Below, piece by piece: positions 46,869 to 55,599 of a DNA stretch of 64,000 nt; the stretch's first letter is position 1, and each line of letters opens with the position of its first letter. This DNA comes from Luteimonas sp. ANT-B3E (lineage in GTDB: Bacteria > Pseudomonadota > Gammaproteobacteria > Xanthomonadales > Xanthomonadaceae). Both the position numbers and the translations under genes were made by a program. The stretch lies in assembly GCA_001683895.1 (NCBI GenBank), contig LXQJ01000012.1, positions 40,297 through 104,296 on the forward strand, written 5' to 3'. The notes under the pieces were generated by a model. It saw only the letters and a program-made list of their open reading frames with translations, searched no databases and was not told the origin of the DNA.

Positions 46869-47857
46869 GCCGACGCCCCCTCAGCCTGCGGCCCGGTCAT
46901 GCGCACGAACAGCTCCTCGAGCCGGTTGGACTTGGTGCGCATCGAGCGCACCCGGATGCCGGCGGCGTCGAGCGCCGCGAACACGCCGTTGAGGTCCATC
47001 GCGCGTGGCTTGTCGACTTCCAGCGTCTGGTCATCGACGCGGCCCAGCTCGGCGCCCGTGATCGTCGGCAGCGTCGCCGGCAACGCGCCGTCGATGTCGA
47101 GCACGAAGCCCTCCACGTCCAGCCGCGCCAGCAGCTCGCGCATCGGTCCGTGCGCGACGATGCCGCCGCGGTCGATGATCGCGAGATGGCGGCACAGGTG
47201 CTCCGCCTCTTCGAGGTAGTGCGTGGTCAGGATGATGGTAGTGCCGGAGGCGTTGATCTCGCGCAGCGTGGTCCACATGCCGCGACGGATCTCGATGTCG
47301 ACGCCGGCGGTCGGCTCGTCGAGGATCAGCAGCCGCGGCCGCGTCATCATCGCGCGCGCGATCATCAGCCGCCGCTTCATGCCGCCCGACAGCGTGCGCG
47401 CCATGGTGTGCGCCTTTTCCCACAGCTGGGCGCGCCTGAGCTCCTGCTCCGCGCGCACCGTCGCCTCGGCGCGCGGGATGCCGTAGAAGCCGGCGTAGTT
47501 GATCAGGATGTCGAGCGGCTTCTCGAACATGTTGAAGTTGATTTCCTGCGGCACCAGGCCGATCAGGCGCATGGCGTCGTCGCGGCGCGCGTGCAGGTCG
47601 ACCCCGAACACGCGGACCTCGCCGGAGGTCTTGTTGACCAGCGACGAGACGATGCCGATCAGGGTCGACTTGCCGGCGCCGTTGGGGCCCAGCAGCGCGA
47701 AGAAGTCGCCGGGGGCCACGTCCAGCGAGGTGCCCTTCAAAGCCTCGACGCCACCGTCATAGGTCTTGCGCAGGTCGCGGATGGACAGCGCCGGCGGGAC
47801 AGCGTCGCTGGCGGCGTGCGCCAGTGCGCCCGTGGCGGAATGGGGTGTGGTGGCCAT
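46865..47857 (-). CDS. yadG: ABC transporter ATP-binding protein (YadG-type)
   Basis: A 330-residue ABC ATPase starting at MATTPHSATGAL; the ORF-track start at 48091 runs over the divergent FNR gene and is rejected. Walker A GPNGAGKSTLIGIV, signature TLSGGMKRRLMIARAMM, Walker B LLILDEPTAGVD and the H-loop LTTHYLEEAE are intact. A C-terminal extension of about 90 residues (VEGFVLDIDGALP onward) is typical of this class of exporter ATPases. It partners with YadH, overlapping by 4 nt. The divergent promoter region carries TATAAT on the minus strand (47893-47898). Confidence 0.92.
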   Translation of the reverse strand: MATTPHSATGALAHAASDAVPPALSIRDLRKTYDGGVEALKGTSLDVAPGDFFALLGPNGAGKSTLIGIVSSLVNKTSGEVRVFGVDLHARRDDAMRLIGLVPQEINFNMFEKPLDILINYAGFYGIPRAEATVRAEQELRRAQLWEKAHTMARTLSGGMKRRLMIARAMMTRPRLLILDEPTAGVDIEIRRGMWTTLREINASGTTIILTTHYLEEAEHLCRHLAIIDRGGIVAHGPMRELLARLDVEGFVLDIDGALPATLPTITGAELGRVDDQTLEVDKPRAMDLNGVFAALDAAGIRVRSMRTKSNRLEELFVRMTGPQAEGASA

Positions 47858-47996
47858 GGGGATCCTCGCCGCGGTGGCTGCGGCGGAGCCGCTATTATAG
47901 GCGTCCTGCGGAGCGCGGCCCCTCGCCGCCCCGCCGCCCGAGGCAATCCACATCAACGTTCCCCGCACCTTCCCGCTCAGGCTCGTCGGTCGCCGC

Positions 47997-48722
47997 ATGC
48001 TGGCCCCGACCATCGCGCACCTGTCATTCGTCCGCGACGACGGACTGCCGCTGGACTTCATACCGGGGCAGTTCGTGCAGGTGCATTTCACCTACGCCGA
48101 CGGCACCGCCACCAAGCGCAGCTATTCACTCGCAACGATCCACGACCACGCCATCGGCCCGGGCGAGGCGGTGGACATCGCGGTCAGCTACGTGCCCGGC
48201 GGCTCGGCGACGGCGCTGTTCGAGAGCCTCGACATCGACGGCGTGGTGCAGGCCAGCGGTCCCTACGGCCGCTTCTGCCTGATGCCGGCTGACACCAACG
48301 CGCGCTATTTGCTGATCGCAACCGGCACCGGCGTCACCCCGTACCGGGCGATGCTCCCGCTGCTGGAGCAGCAGGTCGTCGAACGAGGACTGCAGGTGGT
48401 GGTGCTGTTCGGCGCGCGCTCGCCCGAAGAGCTGCTGTACGGCGACGAGTTCCGCGCCGCCGCCGCGCGCCACCCGGGCCGCTTCCGCTTCGTGCCGTGC
48501 TTCTCGCGCGAACTGCCGGACCCGGGCTCGGCGCACTCGCACGACGACGTCCGCCACGGCTACGTGCAGCAGTTCATCGACGAGTTCGCGCCGACCGCCG
48601 ACGACGACATCGCCTATCTCTGCGGCAACCCGAACATGGTCGACGCCTGTTTCGAGGCGCTGAAGGCGCATGGCTTGCCGGTACCGCAGATCCGCCGCGA
48701 GAAGTACGTCAGCAGCAAATAG
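47997..48722 (+). CDS. Ferredoxin--NADP reductase, start uncertain
   Basis: A flavin-dependent oxidoreductase of the ferredoxin-NADP reductase family, transferring electrons between NADPH and ferredoxin or flavodoxin. From ATG 47997 it has 241 residues: FAD-binding RSYSLATIHD and NADP-binding ATGTGVTPYRAML, and the C-terminal YLCGNPNMVDACFEAL with the end RREKYVSSK. The conserved first strand seems to begin upstream (FPLRLVGRRMLAPTIAHLSF), but the open frame between the TAG at 47898 and 47997 has no ATG, GTG or TTG. Either 47997 is correct or a rare start such as ATC near 47946 is used. Confidence 0.88.
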   Translation: MLAPTIAHLSFVRDDGLPLDFIPGQFVQVHFTYADGTATKRSYSLATIHDHAIGPGEAVDIAVSYVPGGSATALFESLDIDGVVQASGPYGRFCLMPADTNARYLLIATGTGVTPYRAMLPLLEQQVVERGLQVVVLFGARSPEELLYGDEFRAAAARHPGRFRFVPCFSRELPDPGSAHSHDDVRHGYVQQFIDEFAPTADDDIAYLCGNPNMVDACFEALKAHGLPVPQIRREKYVSSK

Positions 48723-48732
48723 TTGTGCGGCC

Positions 48733-48750
48733 TGTCAAGGTTGCTTGACA
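48733..48750. promoter_or_regulatory. Operator site 1 (TGTCAAG-N4-CTTGACA)
   Basis: A perfect 18-bp palindrome, TGTCAAG-GTTG-CTTGACA. Its right half contains TTGACA (48745-48750), which can serve as a -35 box with CATCCT at 48768-48773 as a weak -10 (17-nt spacing). An identical-arm site lies 44 bp downstream. A binding site for the HTH regulator encoded in the same transcript is inferred. Confidence 0.75.
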
Positions 48751-48776
48751 ACGCGCGTCGACGCCGGCATCCTCAA

Positions 48777-48794
48777 TGTCAAGCTTCCTTGACA
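48777..48794. promoter_or_regulatory. Operator site 2 (TGTCAAG-N4-CTTGACA)
   Basis: TGTCAAG-CTTC-CTTGACA, with the same 7-bp arms and 4-nt spacing as site 1 but a different spacer sequence. It ends 4 nt before the ATG of the membrane protein gene and so covers its ribosome-binding site and the region just after the probable transcription start. Confidence 0.75.
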
Positions 48795-48798
48795 GGCC

Positions 48799-49197
48799 AT
48801 GCCGATGCGTCCCAACCACGTCCGCTACCGCCGCCAGCTGCTGGCCTCGATGCTCGCCTACGTCGTGGTCCTGTGGGCCGCGGTCTACGCGCAGCGCCTG
48901 ATCGAACCCCTGCCGCTGCGTACACTGGTCGCGCTGCTGCCGCTGGTGCCGCTGGCCTTTGCGGCGCGCGCGATGCTGCGCCACGTGCGCGCCTGCGACG
49001 AGCTCGAACAGCGCATCGAGCTGGAGTCGCTGGCTGTCGCCGCGCTGGTGCTGACGATGGGGACGTTCGCGCTGGGCCTGCTGTCGATGGCGCGTGTGGT
49101 GTCGATCGACGGCACGGTGGCGCTGGTGTGGATCCTGCCGCTGTTCATCCTGCTGCACGGCGCCTGCCGCCATGTCGCGCACCGGCGCTACCGGTAG
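48799..49197 (+). CDS. Small integral membrane protein paired with an HTH regulator
   Basis: A 132-residue protein with four hydrophobic segments (LLASMLAYVVVLWAAVYA, TLVALLPLVPLAFAARAM, ESLAVAALVLTMGTFALGLL, TVALVWILPLFILLHGA) and a conserved-looking cytoplasmic or periplasmic block RACDELEQRIELESLAV between helices 2 and 3. ATG 48799 or 48805 may start it. Small membrane proteins with a CDELExxI motif and a following XRE-type regulator form a recurring two-gene unit in proteobacteria; function unknown. The gene for the regulator starts 10 nt after this stop codon. Confidence 0.82.
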   Translation: MPMRPNHVRYRRQLLASMLAYVVVLWAAVYAQRLIEPLPLRTLVALLPLVPLAFAARAMLRHVRACDELEQRIELESLAVAALVLTMGTFALGLLSMARVVSIDGTVALVWILPLFILLHGACRHVAHRRYR

Positions 49198-49207
49198 GGC
49201 GCTGGCA

Positions 49208-49402
49208 GTGAAAAGCCACGTACGTCAACTCCGCGACGCCGAGGGCTGGTCGCAGGCCCGGCTGGCGGAGCTGCTGGGCGTGTCGCGGCAGACCGTCAAC
49301 GCGATCGAGACCGGCAAGTACGACCCGAGCCTGCCGCTCGCGTTTGCCATCGCGGCATTGTTCTCGCGCCGCATCGAGGACATCTTCCTGCCTGGCGGTT
49401 GA
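49208..49402 (+). CDS. XRE-family HTH transcriptional regulator
   Basis: A 64-residue, single-domain Cro/C1-type regulator starting with GTG at 49208 (VKSHVRQLRDAEGWSQ); the ORF-track start lies inside the upstream gene in another frame and is rejected. The HTH is WSQARLAELLGVSRQTVNAIE, followed by the typical ETGKYDPSLPLAFAIAALF. Small size without a sensory domain suggests it works as a dimer on a short palindrome; the two TGTCAAG-N4-CTTGACA sites ahead of the pair are the obvious targets, giving autoregulation. Confidence 0.88.
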   Translation: MKSHVRQLRDAEGWSQARLAELLGVSRQTVNAIETGKYDPSLPLAFAIAALFSRRIEDIFLPGG

Positions 49403-49481
49403 GCGCCGGCCTGGAGCGGTCACGTTCCGCCCGTCGCACCGTCATGGTTCCACACGCGCCACCACCAAGGACCTCCGCACC

Positions 49482-50990
49482 ATGCGCACGCCCCTCGCGT
49501 CTCCATTGATCCTGTCGACCGCGCTGGCACTTGCCGCCTGCGCGCCGACGACCGGCGATCCCGCCGTCGCACGCGACGGACGGCTGCAGTACGGCAGCCT
49601 CGCGTTCACGCCGTGTTCGCTGGCCACCACCGGTGCCGACGCCGTCGAGGCGCAGTGCACCACGCTCGATGTCCCCGAGAACCACGACGCACCCGAGGGC
49701 CGCACGATCACGCTGGCGATCGCCTGGCTGCCGGCGCGCGGCCTCGCCGAAGACGACCCGATCTTCATGATCGCCGGCGGGCCCGGCCAGTCGGCCCTGG
49801 AATCGTATCCGCAGGTGGACCGCGCCTTTGCCGACGCGCGCCGCAACCGGCACGTGGTGCTGGTCGACGCCCGCGGCACGGGCGGCTCGCATCCGCTGAA
49901 GTGCAAGGGCGCCGATGGCGACAACGCCTTCGTCGACGCCAACGACGCCACCCCCCAGGGCGCGGCGGCGTTCGCCGTGCGCTGCCGCGACGCACTGTCG
50001 AAGACGACCGACCTGCGCTTTTACGGCACCGCCGACCACGTGCGCGACCTCGACCTGGTGCGCCGGCGGTTGGGCGCGGAGCGCATCAACCTGGTCGGCA
50101 TTTCCTACGGCACGCGCGTGGCGCAGCAGTACGCCGCGCGCCATCCTGGCCACGTGCGCACCGTGGTGCTCGACTCGGTGGTGCCCAACACGCTGGCGCT
50201 GGGCCAGGACCACGCGCGCAACCTCGAGGCGGCGCTGGAGACGCAGTTCGCGCGCTGCCGCGACGTGCCGGCGTGCGGCGACAGCCTCGGCGACCCGCGC
50301 CGCCAGCTGGACGCCGTCCGCGACGCGCTGCGCGCCGGCGGCATCGCACCGGTGCGCTTCCGCGACCCGGTCGGCGGTGCGTGGCGCACCGAGGTGCCGC
50401 AGTACGGCGACCTCGCCGCGCTGCTGCGCATGTACTCCTACCAGCCGCTGGCGGCGGCCACGCTGCCGCTGCTGCTGCACGAGGCATCGGAGGGCCGCTA
50501 CGAGGCGCTGCTGGCGCAGTCGCGGATGCTGACCGACAGCATCGGCGACAGCATCATGCACGGCATGCAGCTGTCGGTGATGTGCACCGAGGACGCCGCC
50601 GACATGCGCATCGACGATGGCGACGCCGCCACCGTTCTCGGCAACGAGCTGGTTGTTTTCTCGCAGGCGCAGTGCGCGGTGTGGCCGAAGGGCGCGCGCG
50701 ACCCGGCGTTCCGCACGCCACTCGCGGGCGGCGTGCCGCTGCTCGCGATCAGCGGCGAGTTCGACCCGGTGACCCCGCCGCGCTACGGCGACGAGGTCGT
50801 CGCCACCCTGCCCAATGCCCGCCACCTGGTGCTGCCGGGCCAGGGCCACAACGTGATCGGCGCCGGCTGCATGCCCAAGCTGTTCGCGCAGTTCGTCGAG
50901 CGCGCCGATGCCTCCGCGCTGGATGCCGCGTGCCTCGCGCGCTTGTCACCGCTGCCGCCGTTCGCCGGCAACCATGGCTGGGAGCCCTGA
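49482..50990 (+). CDS. Exported alpha/beta hydrolase with TAP-like C-terminus (aminopeptidase-like)
   Basis: A 502-residue lipoprotein hydrolase: signal and lipobox (ALALAAC), then an alpha/beta fold with oxyanion region MIAGGPGQSALES, DARGTGGSHPLKC, nucleophile elbow GISYGTRVAQQYAARHP, TAP-type C-terminal acid in ISGEFDPVTPP and His in PGQGHNVIG. This is the family of tripeptidyl/proline-type exopeptidases and related esterases (SlpD/TAP group). The role is probably release of short peptides or ester cleavage in the envelope. Its stop is one base before the start of the ABC ATPase gene, so it may be in one transcript with the exporter. Confidence 0.85.
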   Translation: MRTPLASPLILSTALALAACAPTTGDPAVARDGRLQYGSLAFTPCSLATTGADAVEAQCTTLDVPENHDAPEGRTITLAIAWLPARGLAEDDPIFMIAGGPGQSALESYPQVDRAFADARRNRHVVLVDARGTGGSHPLKCKGADGDNAFVDANDATPQGAAAFAVRCRDALSKTTDLRFYGTADHVRDLDLVRRRLGAERINLVGISYGTRVAQQYAARHPGHVRTVVLDSVVPNTLALGQDHARNLEAALETQFARCRDVPACGDSLGDPRRQLDAVRDALRAGGIAPVRFRDPVGGAWRTEVPQYGDLAALLRMYSYQPLAAATLPLLLHEASEGRYEALLAQSRMLTDSIGDSIMHGMQLSVMCTEDAADMRIDDGDAATVLGNELVVFSQAQCAVWPKGARDPAFRTPLAGGVPLLAISGEFDPVTPPRYGDEVVATLPNARHLVLPGQGHNVIGAGCMPKLFAQFVERADASALDAACLARLSPLPPFAGNHGWEP

Positions 50991-50991
50991 G

Positions 50992-51734
<743 letters not shown>

Positions 51735-51738
<4 letters not shown>

Positions 51739-52958
51739 ACACCCAAGACACCACGCAGCAGCGCCGCGGCGGCATCGCGCGGCTGTTCGACCACGGCGTG
51801 TTCGCGGTAGCGCGCAAGGAGCTGCGCGACCTGTTCCGCGACCGGCGCACGGTGATGATCGGCCTGCTGATGGGGCCGATCCTGTTCCCGGTGCTGATCC
51901 TGGGCCTCGGCGCGATGGCCGAGAAGCGCGCGCGGACCCAGCTGGAGTCCACGCTTGAACTCCCGGTGATTGGCGCCGAGCAAGCGCCCAACCTGGTGCG
52001 CTACCTCGCCAGCCAGAACATCGCGCCGAAGCCGGCCCCGGCCGACCCTGACCGCGACGTGCGCGAGCAGGCGTACGACGTGGTGCTGCGCATTGCGCCT
52101 GACTACGCGCAGGACTGGCGCGGCAGCCGTCCCGCCGGGGTGGAGCTGATCTACGACAGCTCACGGCAGGATTCGCGCATTCCGGTGGACCGCCTGCGGC
52201 TGGCGCTGGCGCAGTACGGGCAGCAGGCGGGTGCGCTGCGCGGCCTGTCGCGCGGCAGCAGCCCGCAGCTCGGCAACGCACTGCAGATCGCGCAGCGCGA
52301 CGTCGCCACGCCGGAGGCACGGCGCGGCATGCTGCTGGCCTTCCTGCCGTACCTGCTGATCCTGTCGGCCTTCATCGGCGGCGCCTACCTGGTGATCGAC
52401 GTGACCGCCGGCGAGCGCGAGCGGCAGTCACTCGAGCCGCTGCTGGCGACACCCGCGGCGCGCAGCGCAATCATGAGCGGCAAGATCCTGGCCGCCACGC
52501 TGTTCGGGATGCTCAGCCTGCTGCTGATCCTGGTAGCGTTCAAGCTGAGCTTCGCGTTCGCGCCGCGCGCGATGCAGCTGGTCGACGTGTCGACGCCGAT
52601 GCTGCTGCAGCTGCTGGTGGTGCTGCTGCCGATGGTGCTGATCGGCACCACGCTGCTGACCCTGATCTCGGCCAGCGTCAAGTCGGTGAAGGAGGCCCAG
52701 AGCTACATGAGCATGCTGATGCTGCTGCCGATCATCCCGACCGTGGTACTGCTGGTGAATCCGGTGAAGAACGCACTCTGGCAGTTCGCGGTGCCGTTCC
52801 TGGCGCAGAACCAGATGCTGCTGAAGCTGATCCGCAGCGAGTGGATCAGCACGCAGGAGTGGGCGGTGTACCTGGGGGCGGGATTCGGGCTGGGCCTGCT
52901 GCTGTGGCTGCTGGCCGCGCGCCTGTACCACCGCGAGAAGCTGGCGATCTCGGCCTAG
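51735..52958 (+). CDS. ABC transporter permease (NatB-type, ABC-2)
   Basis: A 407-residue ABC-2 permease: one N-terminal helix (MIGLLMGPILFPVLILGLG), a large extracytoplasmic domain, and five C-terminal helices. The block VIDVTAGERERQSLEPLLATP is characteristic of NatB-like permeases, and the cytosolic N-terminus carries ARKELRDLFRDRRT. It forms an exporter with the overlapping ATPase; substrate unknown (NatAB of Bacillus exports Na+). Convergent with the TonB-like gene. Confidence 0.9.
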
Positions 52959-53021
52959 GCGACGGCCGTCGACGCGCGGCCCGCGGCGCGCATGTCGCCG
53001 GCGGGCTGCAGCGGATCGTCG

Positions 53022-54071
53022 TCAGCCGCCCGGGTTGAAGCCGATCGTGCGACGGGTAGTCACGGGCGCGGCGACCGGCTCGAAGCGCCAGCGGCGCACG
53101 GCGGCGACCGCCTCGCGGTCGAACACACGCGGCGGGTTGGAACGCACCACGCGGGCGTTGGCCACCGATCCGTCCGGGTTGACGGTGAACTCGACCTGCA
53201 CCTCGCCGGACTGCCCCGTGCGCAGCGCATCCGCCGGATAGCGCGGCGCCGGGGTGCTGATCGCGCGCAGCTCGGTGTTGGCCGCGGCGGGCGCCGGGGT
53301 CGGCGCCGGTCGTGGCGCGGCTTGTGCGGCCTGCTGCGCCGCGCGCTGCGCGGCTGCCTGCTCCTCGGCGCGCGCGGCGGCCGCGCGCTGTTCGGCCTCG
53401 CGCTGCGCGGCGGCCTGCGTTTCGGCCTGTTGCTGCGTTGCCAGCTGCTGTGCGGCCTGCTGTTGCTGCTGCTGCTGCTGGGTAGCACGCTCCGCCGCCA
53501 GCTCGACCTGGCGCGCGGCTTCCTGCGTAGCGGTCAGCTGCTGCTCCGCCGCGCGCCTGGTCACGGCTTCCTGCGCCGCCGCGATCGATGCCTTGAGCCG
53601 GGGCAGCGCCGGGTGCCGCGCGTCGGCCTTCTCGATCAGCGCCTGCAGCCGCTGCGCCTCGGTGAAGTCCTCGCGGTCGCGGCTCTGCTCCGTGGCGATG
53701 ACCGCCATCGGCATCAGGTCGGTCAATGCGCTGGACACCCCGGCGTCGGCCGGCTGCTTGTCGCGCAGCGCGAGGTTGTATTCCATGGCGTTGTCGCCCG
53801 CCGGTGCGTACAGCTTGCTCTGGGCATACGCTGCCCGGGCGCGGTCACGCAGCTGCTCGACCCCGAGCGCGGCGACCTCGGCGGAAACCGCCGACGCCGG
53901 CGTCGGCGCGGGCGCGGCGACAGCCGCGGGATCCGCTGCGGCGTCGGCAGGCGCGGGCTCGTCACGCTCGCAAGCGGACACCAGCAGCGCGATGGCGGCC
54001 CCGAGCGCGAGCGCCCCCGACCACTGCTTGACGGCGGATGGGTGCAGGGCACCCCTGTTCTTGACTGACAT
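53022..54071 (-). CDS. TonB-domain energy transducer with lipobox and Gln-rich coiled coil
   Basis: A 349-residue protein. The N-terminus (ALALGAAIALLVSAC before ERDEP) looks like a lipoprotein signal rather than the uncleaved helix of a classical TonB. Then come a Pro/Ala linker, a helical region, a long Ala/Gln/Glu coiled coil including an eight-Gln run, and a C-terminal TonB domain (ISTPAPRYPADALRTGQSGEVQVEFTVNPDGSVANARVV ending ...RRTIGFNPGG in parts). TonB normally draws on ExbBD through its transmembrane helix; a lipid anchor would change that. exbBD is not in this window. The ATG at 54071 is preferred to the TTG one codon before it. Confidence 0.85.
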   Translation of the reverse strand: MSVKNRGALHPSAVKQWSGALALGAAIALLVSACERDEPAPADAAADPAAVAAPAPTPASAVSAEVAALGVEQLRDRARAAYAQSKLYAPAGDNAMEYNLALRDKQPADAGVSSALTDLMPMAVIATEQSRDREDFTEAQRLQALIEKADARHPALPRLKASIAAAQEAVTRRAAEQQLTATQEAARQVELAAERATQQQQQQQQAAQQLATQQQAETQAAAQREAEQRAAAARAEEQAAAQRAAQQAAQAAPRPAPTPAPAAANTELRAISTPAPRYPADALRTGQSGEVQVEFTVNPDGSVANARVVRSNPPRVFDREAVAAVRRWRFEPVAAPVTTRRTIGFNPGG

Positions 54072-54175
54072 CAACGACTCTCCCCTGTCGGTGCGCGGCG
54101 CGCAGCATGGCGTAGGACGCGGCAGCGGCGACCGTTTGTCAACTCCCGGCGCCTGCCCCGCCCCCGCGCGCGATG

Positions 54176-55534
54176 CTACTTGCCGATGCAGAAGGTCGCA
54201 AAAACGTGGCCCAGCAGCTGGTCCGGCGTCACCCGGCCCGTGACCTCCCCGAGCGCATCGTGGCCGGCGCGCAGCGCCTCGGCGGCGAGCTCCAGCGCTT
54301 CATCGCGCAGCGCCTCGCCCGCGGCGGCGAGTTCGCCGCCGGCGCGGCCGATCGCCTCGACGTGACGCGCGCGGGCGGTAAACGCGCCGCCAACTTCGTC
54401 GCCGCCGTCGCCGGACGCGATATCACGCAGTCGCGCCGCCACTTCGGCGACACCGTCGCCGTTCAGCACAGACAGGCGCAGGTGCCCGGCTGGCAGCGGC
54501 ATGCCCCCGACCGCCTCGCCCAGGTCGCACTTGTTGAGGAGCCACAACACCCGTGGCGCGTCGGCAATGGCCGCCTCGATATCGGCGCGTCCACGCTCCG
54601 GTGCCAGGGCGTCCAGCACCGCGATTGCCACGTCGGCGCGCGCAAGCTCGGCGCGAGCGCGGCGCATGCCCTCGCGCTCGATGTCGTCGCCGCCCTCATG
54701 CAGGCCGGCCGTGTCGACCAGGGTCAGCGCAACGCCGTCTAGTTGCACGGTCTCGCGCAGCAGGTCACGGGTGGTACCGGCGGTCGCGGTGACGATGGCG
54801 CGGTCGGTGGCGGCGAGCGCGTTGAGCAGCGAGCTCTTGCCCGCGTTCGGCGGGCCGACGATCACCGCATGCAGGCCATCCCGCAGGCGCAGGCCCCGGC
54901 TCGCGTCGGCCTGCAGCTGTGCGACCGCGGTGCGGGCCGCTTCCAGCCGCGCGCCAAGTGCGTCGATGCCGAGCGTCTCCAGCGGTTCATCGACGAAGTC
55001 GATCAACGCCTCCACCTGCACACGGATCGCCAGCACCGCATCCGCCAGCGCATCGACACGCGCGGAAAAGACGCCCTCGAGCGAGCGCCGCGCCGCCCGC
55101 GCCGCGCGCAGGTCGCCGGCGGCGATCAGGTCGGCCACGGCCTCGGCCTGGGCGAGGTCCAGCTTGCCGTTGGCGAACGCGCGCGCGCTGAATTCGCCGG
55201 CGAGCGCGCGGCGGGCACCGAGCGCGCAACAGCGGTCCACCAGCGCCTGCAGCAGCGGCGGGCTGCCGTGCGCCTGCAGCTCGGCCACGTCCTCGCCGGT
55301 GAAGCTGGCCGGAGCGTCGAACAGCAGCGCAATGCCGTCGTCGATCACGCTGCCGTCGCCGTCGCGCAGCTGCACGTGGCGCGCGCGACGCGCGGGGAGC
55401 GCCACGCCGCCGCAGACCGTCGCGGCAACGGCGTGCGCGCGCGGACCGGACATCCGCACGATGCCGACCCCGCCGGCGCCGGCTGGCGTGGCGATGGCGA
55501 CGATGGTGTCGGTGTCGGCGTGGGTCTCGACGAT
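54176..55534 (-). CDS. mnmE: tRNA uridine-5-carboxymethylaminomethyl(34) synthesis GTPase MnmE
   Basis: MnmE is the GTPase partner of MnmG in U34 modification of tRNA. The protein (about 452 residues) has the N-terminal folate-binding domain ([22 protein letters not shown]), a helical domain, a G domain ([41 protein letters not shown]) and the invariant C-terminus FCIGK. No ATG, GTG or TTG exists in frame between the yidC stop codon and the conserved N-terminus; the only nearby candidate is ATC at 55534 (giving [16 protein letters not shown]). It is the last gene after rpmH-rnpA-yidC. Confidence 0.93.
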   Translation of the reverse strand: MVETHADTDTIVAIATPAGAGGVGIVRMSGPRAHAVAATVCGGVALPARRARHVQLRDGDGSVIDDGIALLFDAPASFTGEDVAELQAHGSPPLLQALVDRCCALGARRALAGEFSARAFANGKLDLAQAEAVADLIAAGDLRAARAARRSLEGVFSARVDALADAVLAIRVQVEALIDFVDEPLETLGIDALGARLEAARTAVAQLQADASRGLRLRDGLHAVIVGPPNAGKSSLLNALAATDRAIVTATAGTTRDLLRETVQLDGVALTLVDTAGLHEGGDDIEREGMRRARAELARADVAIAVLDALAPERGRADIEAAIADAPRVLWLLNKCDLGEAVGGMPLPAGHLRLSVLNGDGVAEVAARLRDIASGDGGDEVGGAFTARARHVEAIGRAGGELAAAGEALRDEALELAAEALRAGHDALGEVTGRVTPDQLLGHVFATFCIGK

Positions 55535-55599
55535 GGCAGGTGCCCCGCGGCGCCGGTCGCGCGCCCGCGCGGACCGCGGGCGACGCAGGCCGGAGTTGA

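Noticed and set aside
53460-53490. CTG/TGC triplet run in the TonB-like gene as an unstable repeat
   Set aside because: It encodes an in-frame Gln stretch inside a coiled coil; imperfect and short, so not reported as a separate repeat.
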